Source: Peribacillus simplex (GTDB lineage: Bacteria > Bacillota > Bacilli > Bacillales > DSM-1321). Taken from it: DNA of 64,000 bases. A program made the translations under genes and the position numbers. Of this stretch, positions 24,587 to 34,154 are shown in pieces; the stretch's first letter is position 1; each line of letters begins with the position of its first letter. The stretch covers positions 62,001-126,000 of the forward strand of contig NZ_FTMX01000003.1 in NCBI RefSeq assembly GCF_900156045.1. The letters run 5' to 3'. The notes below the pieces were generated by a model that did not search any database, was not told where the DNA came from, and saw nothing but the letters and a program-made list of their open reading frames with translations.

Positions 24587-25579
24587 ATGATTCGAATCGG
24601 TCCATACACCAGCATCGTTCCCAGATTTCCGCGTTTCATCAGATTGCTTTCCACCATCGCATTATTTTTACTTTCATTCGGGGTCTTGATACACTTTGTG
24701 GAGCCGGAGAGATTCCCTACGTTACTTGATGGCATCTGGTGGGCAATCGTGACTATGTCAACGGTGGGTTACGGAGATTTCACTCCCGTGACAAGTCTTG
24801 GAAAAGTCATTGGAATTGTCCTCATTTTGTCGGGCGCCGGCCTGATTACCTCTTATTTTGCGTACATTGCAAAGATTTCCATTTCCAATGAACAGCAATT
24901 TCTATCAGGAAAGAAAGTATTCGTCGGCGGCGGTCATATCATCATTGTGGGCTGGAATGGCCGTTCCCAGAGAATCATCGAAAACATTCATGATCGTAAA
25001 CATCATCAACCCATTGTCCTTATAGATGATACGCTGCAAAAGCACCCGCTTCCAAGAACGAATATCCACTTTATCCAAGGAAAGGCTACATTGGATTCCG
25101 TTTTGCAGAAGGCAAATGTAAAACAAGCCATACGCGTCCTGATCACGGCTGACCTTAAGCAAGACGAGCTGCAAACGGATATGTTCTCGATATTAACATT
25201 ACTGGCAGTCAAAGGGCTGAATCCTCATGTATATTGTCTTGTGGAAATATTAACGCAGGAACAAAAGGAAAATGCTTTACGGGCAGGGGCGGACGGTATC
25301 GTGGAAACGAATAAATTTGCGAGTGAATATATGCAGGATTGCTTATCGAAGGGGATCCTTGCGGAAGCCGAAGAGCAAAATGAACGGGATGGATTGAACA
25401 TCAAGCAGCTGCCCATCCAGGATGACTGGGTTGAATTGACGTTTAAACAGTTGAAAGTTAAGCTATTCGATCAAGACATTTTATTGGTCGGCATCATTTC
25501 AGGAGGCAAGAAATTAATCAAGCCCCCTGGAAATGTAATCATACATCGTGATGACACCTTGCTAATCATTGAAGATTAA
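24587..25579 (+). CDS. yugO: Potassium channel YugO (two-helix pore plus RCK domain)
   Basis: 330 residues from the ATG at 24587, close to the 328 of YugO and placed after AAGGGATGTG; the longer frame from 24512 adds a poorly supported N-terminus. Two membrane helices flank a pore loop with the K+ selectivity filter TVGYGD (59-64). A TrkA-N/RCK nucleotide-binding domain begins at IIIVGWNGRSQRI (118-130), and a C-terminal regulatory part follows. YugO is the channel behind electrical signalling in B. subtilis biofilms. Its last four bases overlap the convergent yugN stop. Confidence 0.93.
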   Translation: MIRIGPYTSIVPRFPRFIRLLSTIALFLLSFGVLIHFVEPERFPTLLDGIWWAIVTMSTVGYGDFTPVTSLGKVIGIVLILSGAGLITSYFAYIAKISISNEQQFLSGKKVFVGGGHIIIVGWNGRSQRIIENIHDRKHHQPIVLIDDTLQKHPLPRTNIHFIQGKATLDSVLQKANVKQAIRVLITADLKQDELQTDMFSILTLLAVKGLNPHVYCLVEILTQEQKENALRAGADGIVETNKFASEYMQDCLSKGILAEAEEQNERDGLNIKQLPIQDDWVELTFKQLKVKLFDQDILLVGIISGGKKLIKPPGNVIIHRDDTLLIIED

Positions 25580-25980
25580 TGTAATAAAAGCTTTTCCAAA
25601 TCACGGACAAGCGCTTTTCCTAATGAGATATAGTTTTCTGGAAATTCGGCATCCGGATCTTCAGGCTCGGCAAACTGATTGAAGGAAGCGGAGAGGTTTC
25701 CGATATTTCCTTCATCATCCATCCCGTCCTCATACTTATGAGATAACAAAAACGGTTGTAATAGTTCGACCATTACCCCATCCTTATCGAGTGAACCATC
25801 AACAGCCTTGAAAGGGACTCGCAAGAATTGGTAGCCATCACTGTCATCAATCTTATAATCAAAAGACCCGTGGTCATAATCCCATCCCCCGCCTATCACA
25901 TATCCTTCCGGTTTTAACTTCGTCTCCAGATCGAACAAACCGAACGTTTTCCCTTCCAACTGAGAAGAAATTTTAATCAT
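25576..25980 (-). CDS. yugN: YugN-like family protein
   Basis: 134 residues. The start MIKISSQLEGKTFGLFDLE, the GGGWDYDHGSFDYKIDD segment and the acidic C-terminal half match the YugN family of cytoplasmic proteins with no known function. AAAGAGG lies nine bases before the ATG. As in B. subtilis it sits between yugO and pgi. The stop overlaps the yugO stop on the other strand, so neither gene has a separate terminator there. Confidence 0.88.
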   Translation of the reverse strand: MIKISSQLEGKTFGLFDLETKLKPEGYVIGGGWDYDHGSFDYKIDDSDGYQFLRVPFKAVDGSLDKDGVMVELLQPFLLSHKYEDGMDDEGNIGNLSASFNQFAEPEDPDAEFPENYISLGKALVRDLEKLLLH

Positions 25981-26152
25981 TGTATAAAACCTCTTTCGCT
26001 AATTTTCTATTAGCTTAACCAAAGTGCCTTAAAAAAAACCCGGAATGCCTCTATTGTTCTCTCGATTGGCGTAAGGCCGGCTTCCAAGCCATGCTTTTGT
26101 GAAGTTTCCCTCTCTTCGTCGCTTCCTTGATGGCACTGCCTTAGCTTTCAAC

Positions 26153-26198
26153 AAAAAAAGGCATCAAGCAGGATGTTATTCCGGCTTGATGCCTTTTT
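26153..26198 (-). terminator. Terminator of pgi
   Basis: AAAGGCATCAAGC pairs with GCTTGATGCCTTT, with T tracts on both strands. It lies three bases past the pgi stop. Confidence 0.88.
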
Positions 26199-26200
26199 TA

Positions 26201-27547
26201 TTATAAGCGCTGTTCGAGCTCCGCTTTTTTCTTTTCATAACCCGGCTTTCCTAAAAGGGCAAACATGTTCACCTTATAGGCTTCCACTCCAGGCTGATCA
26301 AATGGATTTACACCCAGTAAGTATCCGCTCATTGCACAAGCTTTCTCGAAGAAATATACAAGGTAGCCAAAAGTATAAGCATCGAGCTGGGGAACCGTTA
26401 CGATCAGGTTGGGAACGCCACCGTCCGTATGGGCTAACAGCGTACCCTCAAATGCTTTATCATTCACGAATTGCACCGTTTTGCCTGATAGGTAATTCAG
26501 GCCATCCAAGTCATTGGCCGCTTCTTCAATCAAGATTTCATGACGGGCCTTTTCCACTTTGATGACTGTTTCAAAAAGATCACGCCGTCCTTCCTGAACA
26601 TACTGCCCCAATGAATGAAGGTCAGTCGAGAAGTTAGCCGATGAAGGGAATATCCCTTTTTGATCCTTTCCTTCACTTTCCCCAAATAATTGTTTCCACC
26701 ACTCAGAGAAATATTGAAGTCCAGGCTCATAGTTTATCAGCATTTCAATCGTTTTCCCTTTATTGTATAGGATATTCCGAACCGCAGCATATTGGTATGC
26801 CTGATTCTCGCCTAACTCGGAAGAACTGAAGTCCACCCTGGCGCGCTCGGCTCCCTCCATGATTTGATCGATATCCGCCCCGCTGACCGCAATCGGAAGC
26901 AGCCCTACAGCCGTTAAGACCGAGTAACGTCCGCCAACATCATCAGGAATGACGAAAGTTTGGAAGCCTTCCTCAGTCGCTACCGTTTTTAATGCACCCT
27001 TCTCTTTATCAGTGGTGGCATAAATGCGGCCCTTAGCTTCTTCAACGCCGTATTTTTGTTCCAACAGCTTCCGGAAAATCCTGAAAGCCAGTGCAGGCTC
27101 CGTGGTCGTACCGGATTTAGAGATGACATTAATCGAGAAATCCCTATTTTCCAATAGGTCCATCAAGTCCTGCATATATGTAGAGCTTATATTATTACCC
27201 ACAAATAAAATTTGCGGTGCATTTCTTTTATCCGAAGGTAAAATGTTATAAAAACTATGTTGAAGCATCTCAACTGCTGCCCGCGCTCCCAGATATGATC
27301 CACCGATTCCGATAACCAGCAGCACTTCTGAATCTTCTTTTATTTTGGCGGCCGCTTTTTTGATTCTTGAGAACTCTTCTTTATCATAATTGGCGGGTAA
27401 ATCAAGCCAGCCAAGATATTCATTGCCTGCCCCTGTCTGCTCATGCAGAGAATGGTGTGCCACTTTTACAGCATCCTGTAAATAGGTAATTTCATGCTCC
27501 CCGAAAAACGGCAGGGCTTTTGAATAATCAAAACGAATATGGGCCAT
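26201..27547 (-). CDS. pgi: Glucose-6-phosphate isomerase
   Basis: 448 residues, the size of the Gram-positive Pgi. It interconverts glucose-6-phosphate and fructose-6-phosphate in glycolysis and gluconeogenesis. Phosphate-binding segments are clear: [30 protein letters not shown] and [15 protein letters not shown], plus the late QPGVEAYK with the base lysine. AAGGAGG precedes the ATG at seven bases. Monocistronic with its own terminator, between yugN and yugJ as in related species. Confidence 0.97.
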   Translation of the reverse strand: MAHIRFDYSKALPFFGEHEITYLQDAVKVAHHSLHEQTGAGNEYLGWLDLPANYDKEEFSRIKKAAAKIKEDSEVLLVIGIGGSYLGARAAVEMLQHSFYNILPSDKRNAPQILFVGNNISSTYMQDLMDLLENRDFSINVISKSGTTTEPALAFRIFRKLLEQKYGVEEAKGRIYATTDKEKGALKTVATEEGFQTFVIPDDVGGRYSVLTAVGLLPIAVSGADIDQIMEGAERARVDFSSSELGENQAYQYAAVRNILYNKGKTIEMLINYEPGLQYFSEWWKQLFGESEGKDQKGIFPSSANFSTDLHSLGQYVQEGRRDLFETVIKVEKARHEILIEEAANDLDGLNYLSGKTVQFVNDKAFEGTLLAHTDGGVPNLIVTVPQLDAYTFGYLVYFFEKACAMSGYLLGVNPFDQPGVEAYKVNMFALLGKPGYEKKKAELEQRL

Positions 27548-27652
27548 TCAAATTCCTCCTTGAATTCTTAGTTTCCCTTTCACTTTATCTGATGTAATTC
27601 TCATAATCAAGAAATCGATCAAGTAAATAATGAATTATGCATATAAAGTAAT

Positions 27653-27674
27653 CTCCCACCTGACAAGGCGGGAG
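27653..27674 (-). terminator. Weak terminator after yugJ
   Basis: On the minus strand CTCCCGCC pairs with GGTGGGAG (one wobble) across TTGTCA, followed by ATTACTTTAT. The T tract is poor. Confidence 0.5.
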
Positions 27675-27693
27675 AAAGGATCATATCACTTGT

Positions 27694-28857
27694 TTATAAT
27701 GATGCCCGTAAAATGGCAAGGACATCTTCACGGTTCAGGACTTTGAATCTTCCAAATTCCCCTCTGCTCATCGCTTTATCAGCCATGACTTCCAATTGTG
27801 AGTCATCGATGCCATAATCCGAAAGATTGGTCGGCGCCCCTAAGCTGCTCCAAAATGACCTAAGTCTTTCAATGCCTTCAAGGGCCGCTTCCTCATCTGT
27901 CTTACCTTCAGGATCTACATGGAATACACGGACTGCCACTTGTTTAAAGCGTGCGACATTTTCATGCAGCACATGCTTCATCCAATTTGGGAATAAGATG
28001 GCCAATCCTCCTGCATGCGGGATGTCATAAACAGCTGAAACGGCATGTTCAATGTTATGCGTTGCCCAATCACCGCTGTAACCGACCCCAAGCGACCCAT
28101 TCAAGGCCAGGTTTCCGGCATACAGGATAGTAGCCCGGTGCTCATAATTCCCCAGGTCTTCCAATAGTTTAGGTGCCGTTTCAATCACCGTCGATAACAG
28201 CGATTCACAAAAACGGTCCTGAAGCGGCGCATGCGTTTCCGGATGGAAATAAGTTTCGAACACATGTGACATCATATCGACCATTCCGTATACCGTTTGG
28301 TCTTTTGGTACTGAAAAAGTATTTTCAGGATCCAAAATGGAGAATTGCGGAAATACCAATGGACTTCCCCATCCATATTTCTCTTTCGTTTCCCAGTTTG
28401 TTATGACAGATCCGGAATTCGCCTCAGAGCCGGTTGCAGCTAAAGTCAGCACCGTTCCGAATGGAAGCGCCTCTTCGACTGGTGCCTTCTTAATGACAAG
28501 ATCCCATGGATCCCCCTCATATTTAGCACCCGCAACGATGGCCTTTGTAGCGTCGATGACGCTTCCTCCCCCAACAGCAAGGACAAAGTCGATACCGTGT
28601 TCTTTACAAAGATCAACACCTTTTCGGACTGTCGAGATGCGTGGATTCGGTTCAACTCCGGAAAGTTCGTGCACTTCTGCATCGATCACCTTCAAGGTAT
28701 TGACCACTTTTTCATATAAGCCATTTTTCTTTATGCTTCCTCCACCATATACAAGTAAAACTTTATCACCATACGCAGGAATTTCAGTTTTTAGGCTTTC
28801 AAGCTGACCTTTCCCGAAAATGACTTTAGTAGGATTTTTATATGTGAAATTCTCCAA
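27694..28857 (-). CDS. yugJ: Iron-containing alcohol dehydrogenase YugJ (butanol dehydrogenase-like)
   Basis: 387 residues from a TTG at 28857 with AGGAG eight bases upstream; this reproduces the length and start ([10 protein letters not shown]) of YugJ, while the longer frame has no ribosome site. Group III Fe-dependent ADH: the NAD(P)-binding GGGS ([26 protein letters not shown]) and the metal site with His residues in [12 protein letters not shown] and [16 protein letters not shown]. It reduces aldehydes such as butyraldehyde with NAD(P)H. The physiological substrate is unknown. Confidence 0.93.
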   Translation of the reverse strand: MENFTYKNPTKVIFGKGQLESLKTEIPAYGDKVLLVYGGGSIKKNGLYEKVVNTLKVIDAEVHELSGVEPNPRISTVRKGVDLCKEHGIDFVLAVGGGSVIDATKAIVAGAKYEGDPWDLVIKKAPVEEALPFGTVLTLAATGSEANSGSVITNWETKEKYGWGSPLVFPQFSILDPENTFSVPKDQTVYGMVDMMSHVFETYFHPETHAPLQDRFCESLLSTVIETAPKLLEDLGNYEHRATILYAGNLALNGSLGVGYSGDWATHNIEHAVSAVYDIPHAGGLAILFPNWMKHVLHENVARFKQVAVRVFHVDPEGKTDEEAALEGIERLRSFWSSLGAPTNLSDYGIDDSQLEVMADKAMSRGEFGRFKVLNREDVLAILRASL

Positions 28858-29059
28858 TGGTATCTCTCCTTTAATGCCACATTGACTCCGTTTTTGAATT
28901 ATCGACAGAGCCAAGTGCTAGTTTTTCTTTTATTCATTATGACCAATGTTCCATTTAAATACAAAATATCCGCCCGGAACTTTTGAGTGGATGTATATTA
29001 ACGTGATGAAAAAGCATGATAAGTAAAGAACTGATTTTTTCAAAAAAGGAGGCTGTACA

Positions 29060-29293
29060 ATGAGTGGAATACAAAGAACTGCACTTGTTCTTACAATAAT
29101 TGGGGCAATCAACTGGGGATTAATAGGTTTTTTCCAATTTGACTTGGTCGCTTCGATTTTCGGAGGGCAAGATGCTGGAATGGCCCGTATCGTTTATGGA
29201 TTGGTTGGAATTGCCGGTCTCATTAATCTTGGTCTTCTCTTTAAACCAAGCCCTGAAATTTCCAGAGAGCCTGAAACTAAACCGACTCGTTGA
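29060..29293 (+). CDS. yuzA: DUF378 small membrane protein YuzA
   Basis: 77 residues with two membrane helices (ALVLTIIGAINWGLIGFF and MARIVYGLVGIAGLINLGLLF) around a short FGGQDAG loop. INWGLIGFFQFDLVA is the DUF378 signature. AAGGAGG is seven bases before the ATG. Function unknown. Flanked by yugJ and yugI as in B. subtilis. Confidence 0.92.
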   Translation: MSGIQRTALVLTIIGAINWGLIGFFQFDLVASIFGGQDAGMARIVYGLVGIAGLINLGLLFKPSPEISREPETKPTR

Positions 29294-29323
29294 TGTCATC
29301 GACATTGTTTATGTTTTATATAA

Positions 29324-29363
29324 TAAAGCCGGACCATGGATAAACACATGACCCGGCTTTATT
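29324..29363 (+). terminator. Terminator after yuzA
   Basis: AAAGCCGG pairs with CCGGCTTT, with an extra CATG/CATG pairing in the loop, followed by ATTTC. The T tract is modest. Confidence 0.65.
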
Positions 29364-29400
29364 TCATTCATATGCCCAACTGCCGTCCATGAAATGGACA

Positions 29401-29434
29401 AAAAAAACCGGCTGATCGAAGGATCTGCCGGTTC
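29401..29434 (-). terminator. Terminator of yugI
   Basis: On the minus strand AACCGGC pairs with GCCGGTT, followed by TTTTTT. It is within ten bases of the yugI stop. A GTCCAT-GAA-ATGGAC palindrome adjoins it at 29385-29399. Confidence 0.8.
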
Positions 29435-29440
29435 CCAAAA

Positions 29441-29845
29441 TTATTTTTTGATTAAGTCTTCGCGTTGAGATTGTTCGATCCACTCTTGAAGTTTGTCTTT
29501 CAATGTGTTGAAACCTTCAGTAGATTCGATGTGAGATGTCGCTTTAACAGAAGCTTGGCGTTTTTTCGGAGCTTTTTTCGGAGCTTCAGTACGCTCAGGA
29601 GCTTCTTCTGTAGCGCGGATCGATAAGCCGATTTTTCCAGCAGCTGAATCGATGGAAAGCACTTTAACTTTCACTTCATCGCCCACTTTTAAATGTTCGT
29701 TGATATCTTTAACGAATCCGTGAGTAATTTCAGAAATATGAACTAAACCTTGAGTTGAATCATCTAGAGCAACAAATGCACCGTATGGTTGAATACCAGT
29801 TACTTTACCAGCAACTACCGCACCAATTTCGAATTTTTCAGACAT
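29441..29845 (-). CDS. yugI: General stress protein 13 (YugI), S1 RNA-binding domain
   Basis: 134 residues: an S1 OB-fold domain (about 5-75: IGAVVAGKVTGIQPYGAFVAL, GLVHISEIT, VGDEVKVKVLSID) followed by a basic, Lys/Ala/Pro-rich linker and a short helical tail (TLKDKLQEWIEQSQREDLIKK). It associates with RNA or ribosomes; the B. subtilis protein is known as GSP13. A strong sigma-A promoter lies at 29898-29926. Confidence 0.93.
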   Translation of the reverse strand: MSEKFEIGAVVAGKVTGIQPYGAFVALDDSTQGLVHISEITHGFVKDINEHLKVGDEVKVKVLSIDSAAGKIGLSIRATEEAPERTEAPKKAPKKRQASVKATSHIESTEGFNTLKDKLQEWIEQSQREDLIKK

Positions 29846-30191
29846 GGTAACACTCCTATTTTATATATATTTTTTCGTCTTTTCACGCAATAAAAAATTA
29901 TATCACATAGTTGGAAAATAATCAAAGTTAAGTATACCATACTTTTTGGGATTTTACTCATTAAAAATGTTTGTTTTTTGGAAATAATAAATATTATAAG
30001 TTCTTTATTTATAACTTATCCTAAAAATTTGCAAATAACCTCTATTCCCCTTAAAATATTCACTCATTTTTCTAAAGAGTGCAATAGTGTAAAACTATCC
30101 AATTCCCCATAATCATAGTAAGATGAGAAAATGTTTTACAAAAAGTAATATACAGCTAGATATTCTTTACATCTAAAGGAGTTTTTCCATC
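29846..30191. other. AT-rich divergent intergenic region
   Basis: Apart from the yugI promoter it holds no gene. TTTACA near 30135 and GATATT 18 bases on could be a promoter for the NSS transporter gene. No riboswitch or operator is recognised. Confidence 0.4.
29898..29926 (-). promoter_or_regulatory. Sigma-A promoter of yugI
   Basis: On the minus strand TTGATT (29926-29921) is 17 bases from a perfect TATAAT (29903-29898). The yugI ATG is about 50 bases downstream. Confidence 0.75.
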
Positions 30192-31535
30192 ATGTCAAAA
30201 CAAGATCAATGGACTTCAAAACTTGGGTTCATCCTGGCAGCCGCGGGATCCGCTATTGGATTGGGCGCCATCTGGAAGCTCCCATATATGACTGGGGCAA
30301 ATGGCGGAGGGGTATTCTTCCTTCTCTTCGTTTTATTTACAGTACTTATCGGTGCGCCTATATTAATAGCGGAATTCACGATTGGCCGCAATGCCCAGAA
30401 AGATGCCATTAGCGCATATAAACATATCGCCCCTGGAAAGCCTTGGGCGTTGATTGGATATGGCGGTGTCGTCGCTTCAATCATTCTTCTTTCCTTCTTC
30501 AGTGTTGTTGGAGGCTGGATCATCTCCTATTTAGCAAGAAGCTTTACAGGTTCTCTCTCAAACTTGACGCAAGAAGAATATGGTAACTTCTTCAATACGA
30601 TAATCAGTAATCAATATGAAACGGTTATCGCTCAGTTATTATTCATGGTCTTTACCATTTGGGTCGTGCAAGGCGGCGTTTCCAAGGGAATTGAAAAGGC
30701 TAATAAATATATGATGCCTTCCTTGTTCATACTTTTCATCATTCTTCTTATCCGTTCCTTGACTCTGGATGGAGCGATGGAAGGTGTTAAATTCTTCTTG
30801 AAGCCGGACTTTTCCGCATTAACAGGGGAAACGATCCTATTGGCACTTGGCCAATCCTTCTTTGCACTAAGTGTCGGTGTTTCCGTGATGGTAACCTACG
30901 CATCCTATTTAAGTAAAAAAGAAGATATTACAAAATCGGCCTTTTCGGTAGTTGGACTGAATATCTTCATTTCCTTGCTGGCAGGTTTGGTCATCTTCCC
31001 GGCTGTTTTCGCACTGGGTTTCAGCCCTTCAAGCGGGCCTGGACTGGTTTTTGTCGTGTTGCCTGCCGTATTCAATGAAATGGCGCTTGGCGGGATCTTC
31101 ATGTTCATTTTCTTCATATTATTATTATTTGCCACCCTTACGACGGCATTCTCCATTCTCGAAATCACCGTTGCAGCCATGATCAAGGGTGATGCTGCAA
31201 AGCGGAAGAAGGCTTCTTGGATAGCTGGTATCACCGTTTTCCTGATTGGGATTCCTAGCGCATTATCATTTGGAGTGCTTTCGGATGTGAAGATTTTCAA
31301 TTTATCCATATTCGATTTCGCCGATTATCTGACAAGCAATATCGCGCTGCCAGTCGGTGCCTTGTTCATATCCCTTTTCATCGGTTATCAAATGAAAAGG
31401 ATCGAGGTACAAAAGGAGTTCGAATCTGGCGCAGATTCCGGCCGATCACTTTTTAAACTTTGGTATTTCCTGATTCGCTACATCGTGCCGATCATGATCA
31501 TACTCGTATTCCTTAAGTCCACTAATCTCATTTAA
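30192..31535 (+). CDS. Sodium:neurotransmitter symporter (NSS) family transporter
   Basis: 447 residues and about 11-12 membrane helices. The first helix carries the LeuT-type sodium and substrate site: SKLGFILAAAGSAIGLGAIWKLPY, with the unwound GSAIGLG motif. It imports amino acids or related amines with Na+; the substrate is not predictable. AAAGGAG lies ahead of the ATG. It is inserted between yugI and the XRE gene, which I do not recall from B. subtilis at this place. Confidence 0.93.
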   Translation: MSKQDQWTSKLGFILAAAGSAIGLGAIWKLPYMTGANGGGVFFLLFVLFTVLIGAPILIAEFTIGRNAQKDAISAYKHIAPGKPWALIGYGGVVASIILLSFFSVVGGWIISYLARSFTGSLSNLTQEEYGNFFNTIISNQYETVIAQLLFMVFTIWVVQGGVSKGIEKANKYMMPSLFILFIILLIRSLTLDGAMEGVKFFLKPDFSALTGETILLALGQSFFALSVGVSVMVTYASYLSKKEDITKSAFSVVGLNIFISLLAGLVIFPAVFALGFSPSSGPGLVFVVLPAVFNEMALGGIFMFIFFILLLFATLTTAFSILEITVAAMIKGDAAKRKKASWIAGITVFLIGIPSALSFGVLSDVKIFNLSIFDFADYLTSNIALPVGALFISLFIGYQMKRIEVQKEFESGADSGRSLFKLWYFLIRYIVPIMIILVFLKSTNLI

Positions 31536-31544
31536 CATCTTACG

Positions 31545-31578
31545 TGCCGTTTCGATATTTCTCGATACGGCATTTTTT
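31545..31578 (+). terminator. Terminator after the NSS transporter
   Basis: TGCCGT pairs with ACGGCA, extended by TCGA/TCGA, followed by TTTTTTT. It is ten bases past the stop. Confidence 0.85.
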
Positions 31579-31675
31579 TCACAAAACCTACATATTCCGT
31601 GACTTACCTTAAGTAATAATATGGTAAAATAATGACATAAAGAAAATATATTTCCTGAAAAAGGAGTGTCTGACT

Positions 31676-32029
31676 ATGTCAAATATCGCGAAGAATATCC
31701 GGCAATACCGAGAGAATCATAACCTCACTCAACAGGAACTGGCTTTGAAATTACGAATCGGTACGAAGAAGCTAGAAAAGTATGAATCGGGTGTATCAGT
31801 TCCTGATACTCAAACCATCCTACGGCTTTCCACCGTTCTTGACATTCCCGCTTCAGAATTCCTGAAGGATGCCCAAGCTGGGAACGCTGCCGGTATCGAC
31901 GAGGACATAAAAAAACTGATTGAAGAAATCGGAACAAAAAAAGCGGAGCTCATTCTAAGAACAGCCAAGGACTTTAGCGAAGACCAAATTCTGAATGTTA
32001 TGCATACTTTATATAATACACAAGCTTAA
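31676..32029 (+). CDS. XRE family transcriptional regulator
   Basis: 117 residues. An N-terminal Cro/C1 helix-turn-helix (about 5-60: IRQYRENHNLTQQELALKLR, IGTKKLEKYESGVSVPD, TILRLSTVLDI) is followed by a helical C-terminal part (EDIKKLIEEIGTKKAELILRTAKDF) likely used for oligomerisation. AAAGGAG precedes the ATG. Its targets are unknown; neighbours are an NSS transporter and alaT. The 3' region carries competing hairpins at 32084-32126. Confidence 0.9.
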   Translation: MSNIAKNIRQYRENHNLTQQELALKLRIGTKKLEKYESGVSVPDTQTILRLSTVLDIPASEFLKDAQAGNAAGIDEDIKKLIEEIGTKKAELILRTAKDFSEDQILNVMHTLYNTQA

Positions 32030-32083
32030 TTCAAAAAAAGGTCGTAGTATGTGTATTTTTTTTCAGGGTACTGGATATACTAT

Positions 32084-32126
32084 GATTAACACTTTCTATG
32101 TTAATCCATTAGATTAACTCTTTTTT
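32084..32126 (+). terminator. Three-arm alternative hairpin with T tract
   Basis: GATTAAC (32084-32090), GTTAATC (32100-32106) and GATTAAC (32112-32118) are exact complements of one another. The middle arm can pair with either outer arm. Only the second pairing is followed by TTTTTT (32121-32126). This looks like a terminator/antiterminator choice at the end of the XRE gene. Confidence 0.5.
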
Positions 32127-32143
32127 CTAATTCCCCCTATGGA

Positions 32144-32186
32144 AAGGGATCCGGCTGCTTGGAACGGCCGGATCCCTATTTTTTTG
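32144..32186. terminator. Terminator between the XRE gene and alaT
   Basis: AGGGATCCGGC pairs perfectly with GCCGGATCCCT, followed by ATTTTTTT on the plus strand. It ends 3 bases from the convergent alaT stop. Confidence 0.85.
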
Positions 32187-32189
32187 CTT

Positions 32190-33359
32190 TTATTTGCAAT
32201 GGTTCTTCATGAAACGTTCCATCCTTCTAAGCGCTTCTTGAAGCTGTTCCATGGAGGATGCATAGGAACAGCGGATATGACCTTCACCGCTTTCCCCGAA
32301 CACATCACCCGGCACAACGGCTACAAGTTCTTCCGTCAGAAGTTTTTCAGCAAATTCCATTGAAGTCATCCCCGTTTTCTCGATTGAAGGGAATGCATAA
32401 AAAGCCCCGCCAGGATTATGGCAATCCAGTCCAATCTCGTTAAATGATTTCACGATATAATTTCGCCTTCTCCGATAACTGCGACGCATTTCCTCCACAT
32501 CCTGCATTCCGTGCTTTAAAGCTTCCAATGCAGCATGCTGCGCAACGGTCGGCGCACACATCATCGCATATTGATGAAGCTTAAGCATCGCCTCGGAAAT
32601 TTCCTTAGGTGCACAAACGAACCCAAGACGCCATCCAGTCATCGCAAACCCTTTCGAAAACCCATTGATGACGATTGTCCGCTCAAGCATGCCGTCAATG
32701 GCAGCAAAAGAAGTGAATGTCTCATCATAAGCAAGTTCTGCATATATTTCATCGGAAATCACCAGTAAGTCATGCTTTTTAACGATGTCAGCAAGCATCA
32801 CTAATTCTTCCTGCCCAAGCTGGGTTCCCGTCGGGTTATTCGGTGAACAGATTAAAACGGCCTTCGTTTTAGGCGTGATCGCCGCCTCGAGTTGTTGGGG
32901 AGTCAACTTAAAGTCATCTTCCTTGGATGTTTGGACCGTGACCGGTATTCCCCCTGCCATGGTCACAAGCGGTGCATAGGCGACGAAACAAGGTTCGACG
33001 ACAATGACTTCTTCACCCGGATTCAAGATGGTCCTCAGGGCAATATCGAGGGCTTGGCTCGCTCCGACCGTGACAATGATTTGATCCTCCGGTCTATACG
33101 AAACATGGAACTGCTTCTCCATATACCCGCTGATTTCCGACCTTAATTCATATAATCCGGCATTGGCGGTATAAGAGGTATACCCTTCCTCCAAGGAGTT
33201 GATCGCCGCTTCCCTTACTGCCCAAGATGTAACGAAATCCGGTTCACCCACACCAAGGGAGACGACCCCTTCCAAATTGGCTGCCAAGTCGAAAAAGCGG
33301 CGGATGCCTGATGGCTTAAGCTCTGCAATCGTTTTTGAAACATAACTCGTTTTAATCAT
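32190..33359 (-). CDS. alaT: Alanine-type aminotransferase AlaT (YugH)
   Basis: 389 residues, class I aminotransferase. PLP-binding features: SPNNPTG (172-178), SDEIYAEL with Asp203, and the Schiff-base lysine K236 in INGFSKGFAMTGWRLG. The B. subtilis orthologue was shown to be an alanine transaminase. The start ATG overlaps the alaR stop by four bases, so alaR and alaT form a coupled operon. Confidence 0.93.
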   Translation of the reverse strand: MIKTSYVSKTIAELKPSGIRRFFDLAANLEGVVSLGVGEPDFVTSWAVREAAINSLEEGYTSYTANAGLYELRSEISGYMEKQFHVSYRPEDQIIVTVGASQALDIALRTILNPGEEVIVVEPCFVAYAPLVTMAGGIPVTVQTSKEDDFKLTPQQLEAAITPKTKAVLICSPNNPTGTQLGQEELVMLADIVKKHDLLVISDEIYAELAYDETFTSFAAIDGMLERTIVINGFSKGFAMTGWRLGFVCAPKEISEAMLKLHQYAMMCAPTVAQHAALEALKHGMQDVEEMRRSYRRRRNYIVKSFNEIGLDCHNPGGAFYAFPSIEKTGMTSMEFAEKLLTEELVAVVPGDVFGESGEGHIRCSYASSMEQLQEALRRMERFMKNHCK

Positions 33360-33856
33360 GGTGACACCACTATCCTTTTATCTTCTTCAGTTTGTTCGAA
33401 AATTGTGCCATCATGCTTGTATTTTTTCATAATGAAGTGAGTCGTCGTAGAAATGACGGAATCCAGTGTAGAAAGTTTCTCCGAAACAAAGCTTGCCACT
33501 TCGTTCATCGAACGTCCTTCGACAATGACCGAAAGATCATAAGCCCCAGACATTAAATAAACGGACTGGACTTCTTTGAATTTGTAAATCCTTTTTGCGA
33601 CCTCATCGAAACCGACGCCGCGTTTTGGAGTGACTTTTACATCGATCATCGCTGTGACACCGTGGTATTCATCCACTTTAGCCCAGTTAATGACTGTTAA
33701 ATAACGGACTATGACCCGCATATCTTCTAATTTCTTCAAAGTAATTTCAATGTCCGATTCTGATTGATCGGTCATTTTAGCCAAATCCTTCATATCAATC
33801 CGGCTGTTATTTTCAATGATTCTCAAGACTTCCAATTCCTCTTCATTCAAGTGCAT
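33356..33856 (-). CDS. alaR: Lrp/AsnC family regulator AlaR (YugG)
   Basis: 166 residues: an N-terminal helix-turn-helix (LRIIENNSRIDMKDLAKMTDQSESDIEITLKKLEDM, about 9-45) and a C-terminal RAM domain (VTAMIDVKVTPKRGVGFDEVAKRIYKFKEVQSVYLMSGAYDLSV split across the middle). Lrp-type proteins sense amino acids; AlaR controls the alaR-alaT operon in B. subtilis. GGGGGG lies ahead of the ATG. It is the first gene of the pair. Confidence 0.92.
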   Translation of the reverse strand: MHLNEEELEVLRIIENNSRIDMKDLAKMTDQSESDIEITLKKLEDMRVIVRYLTVINWAKVDEYHGVTAMIDVKVTPKRGVGFDEVAKRIYKFKEVQSVYLMSGAYDLSVIVEGRSMNEVASFVSEKLSTLDSVISTTTHFIMKKYKHDGTIFEQTEEDKRIVVSP

Positions 33857-34062
33857 TGGAAAACCCCCCTTTTGGAATTCACTAATTTAGATGTGATGGT
33901 TTGGCTGGCAGATAGTCTCACGAATTACCTTATTAGACTTTATTTAAAAACCTATATGACAATATAATTTAATAAGTCCTATTCTGTCAGGATAAACTTA
34001 CACTATTATATCAAAATTGGTTGGTGACCTGTTATAGTAATTGTCTTTTTTCATCGTTATTA

Positions 34063-34091
34063 TTACAATTACTGTTATGCAACAGTATTAA
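34063..34091 (+). promoter_or_regulatory. Probable yugF promoter containing a palindrome
   Basis: TTACAA (34063-34068) and TATTAA (34086-34091) are 17 bases apart. The spacer holds a perfect inverted repeat, ACTGTT-ATGC-AACAGT (34071-34086), which would place a regulator between the -35 and -10 elements. Confidence 0.5.
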
Positions 34092-34154
34092 AGGACCTTT
34101 TTTGGGATTTTAAGGGAAGCACGGTTATTGACCAATAACGGAGGAGGAGCTTAT

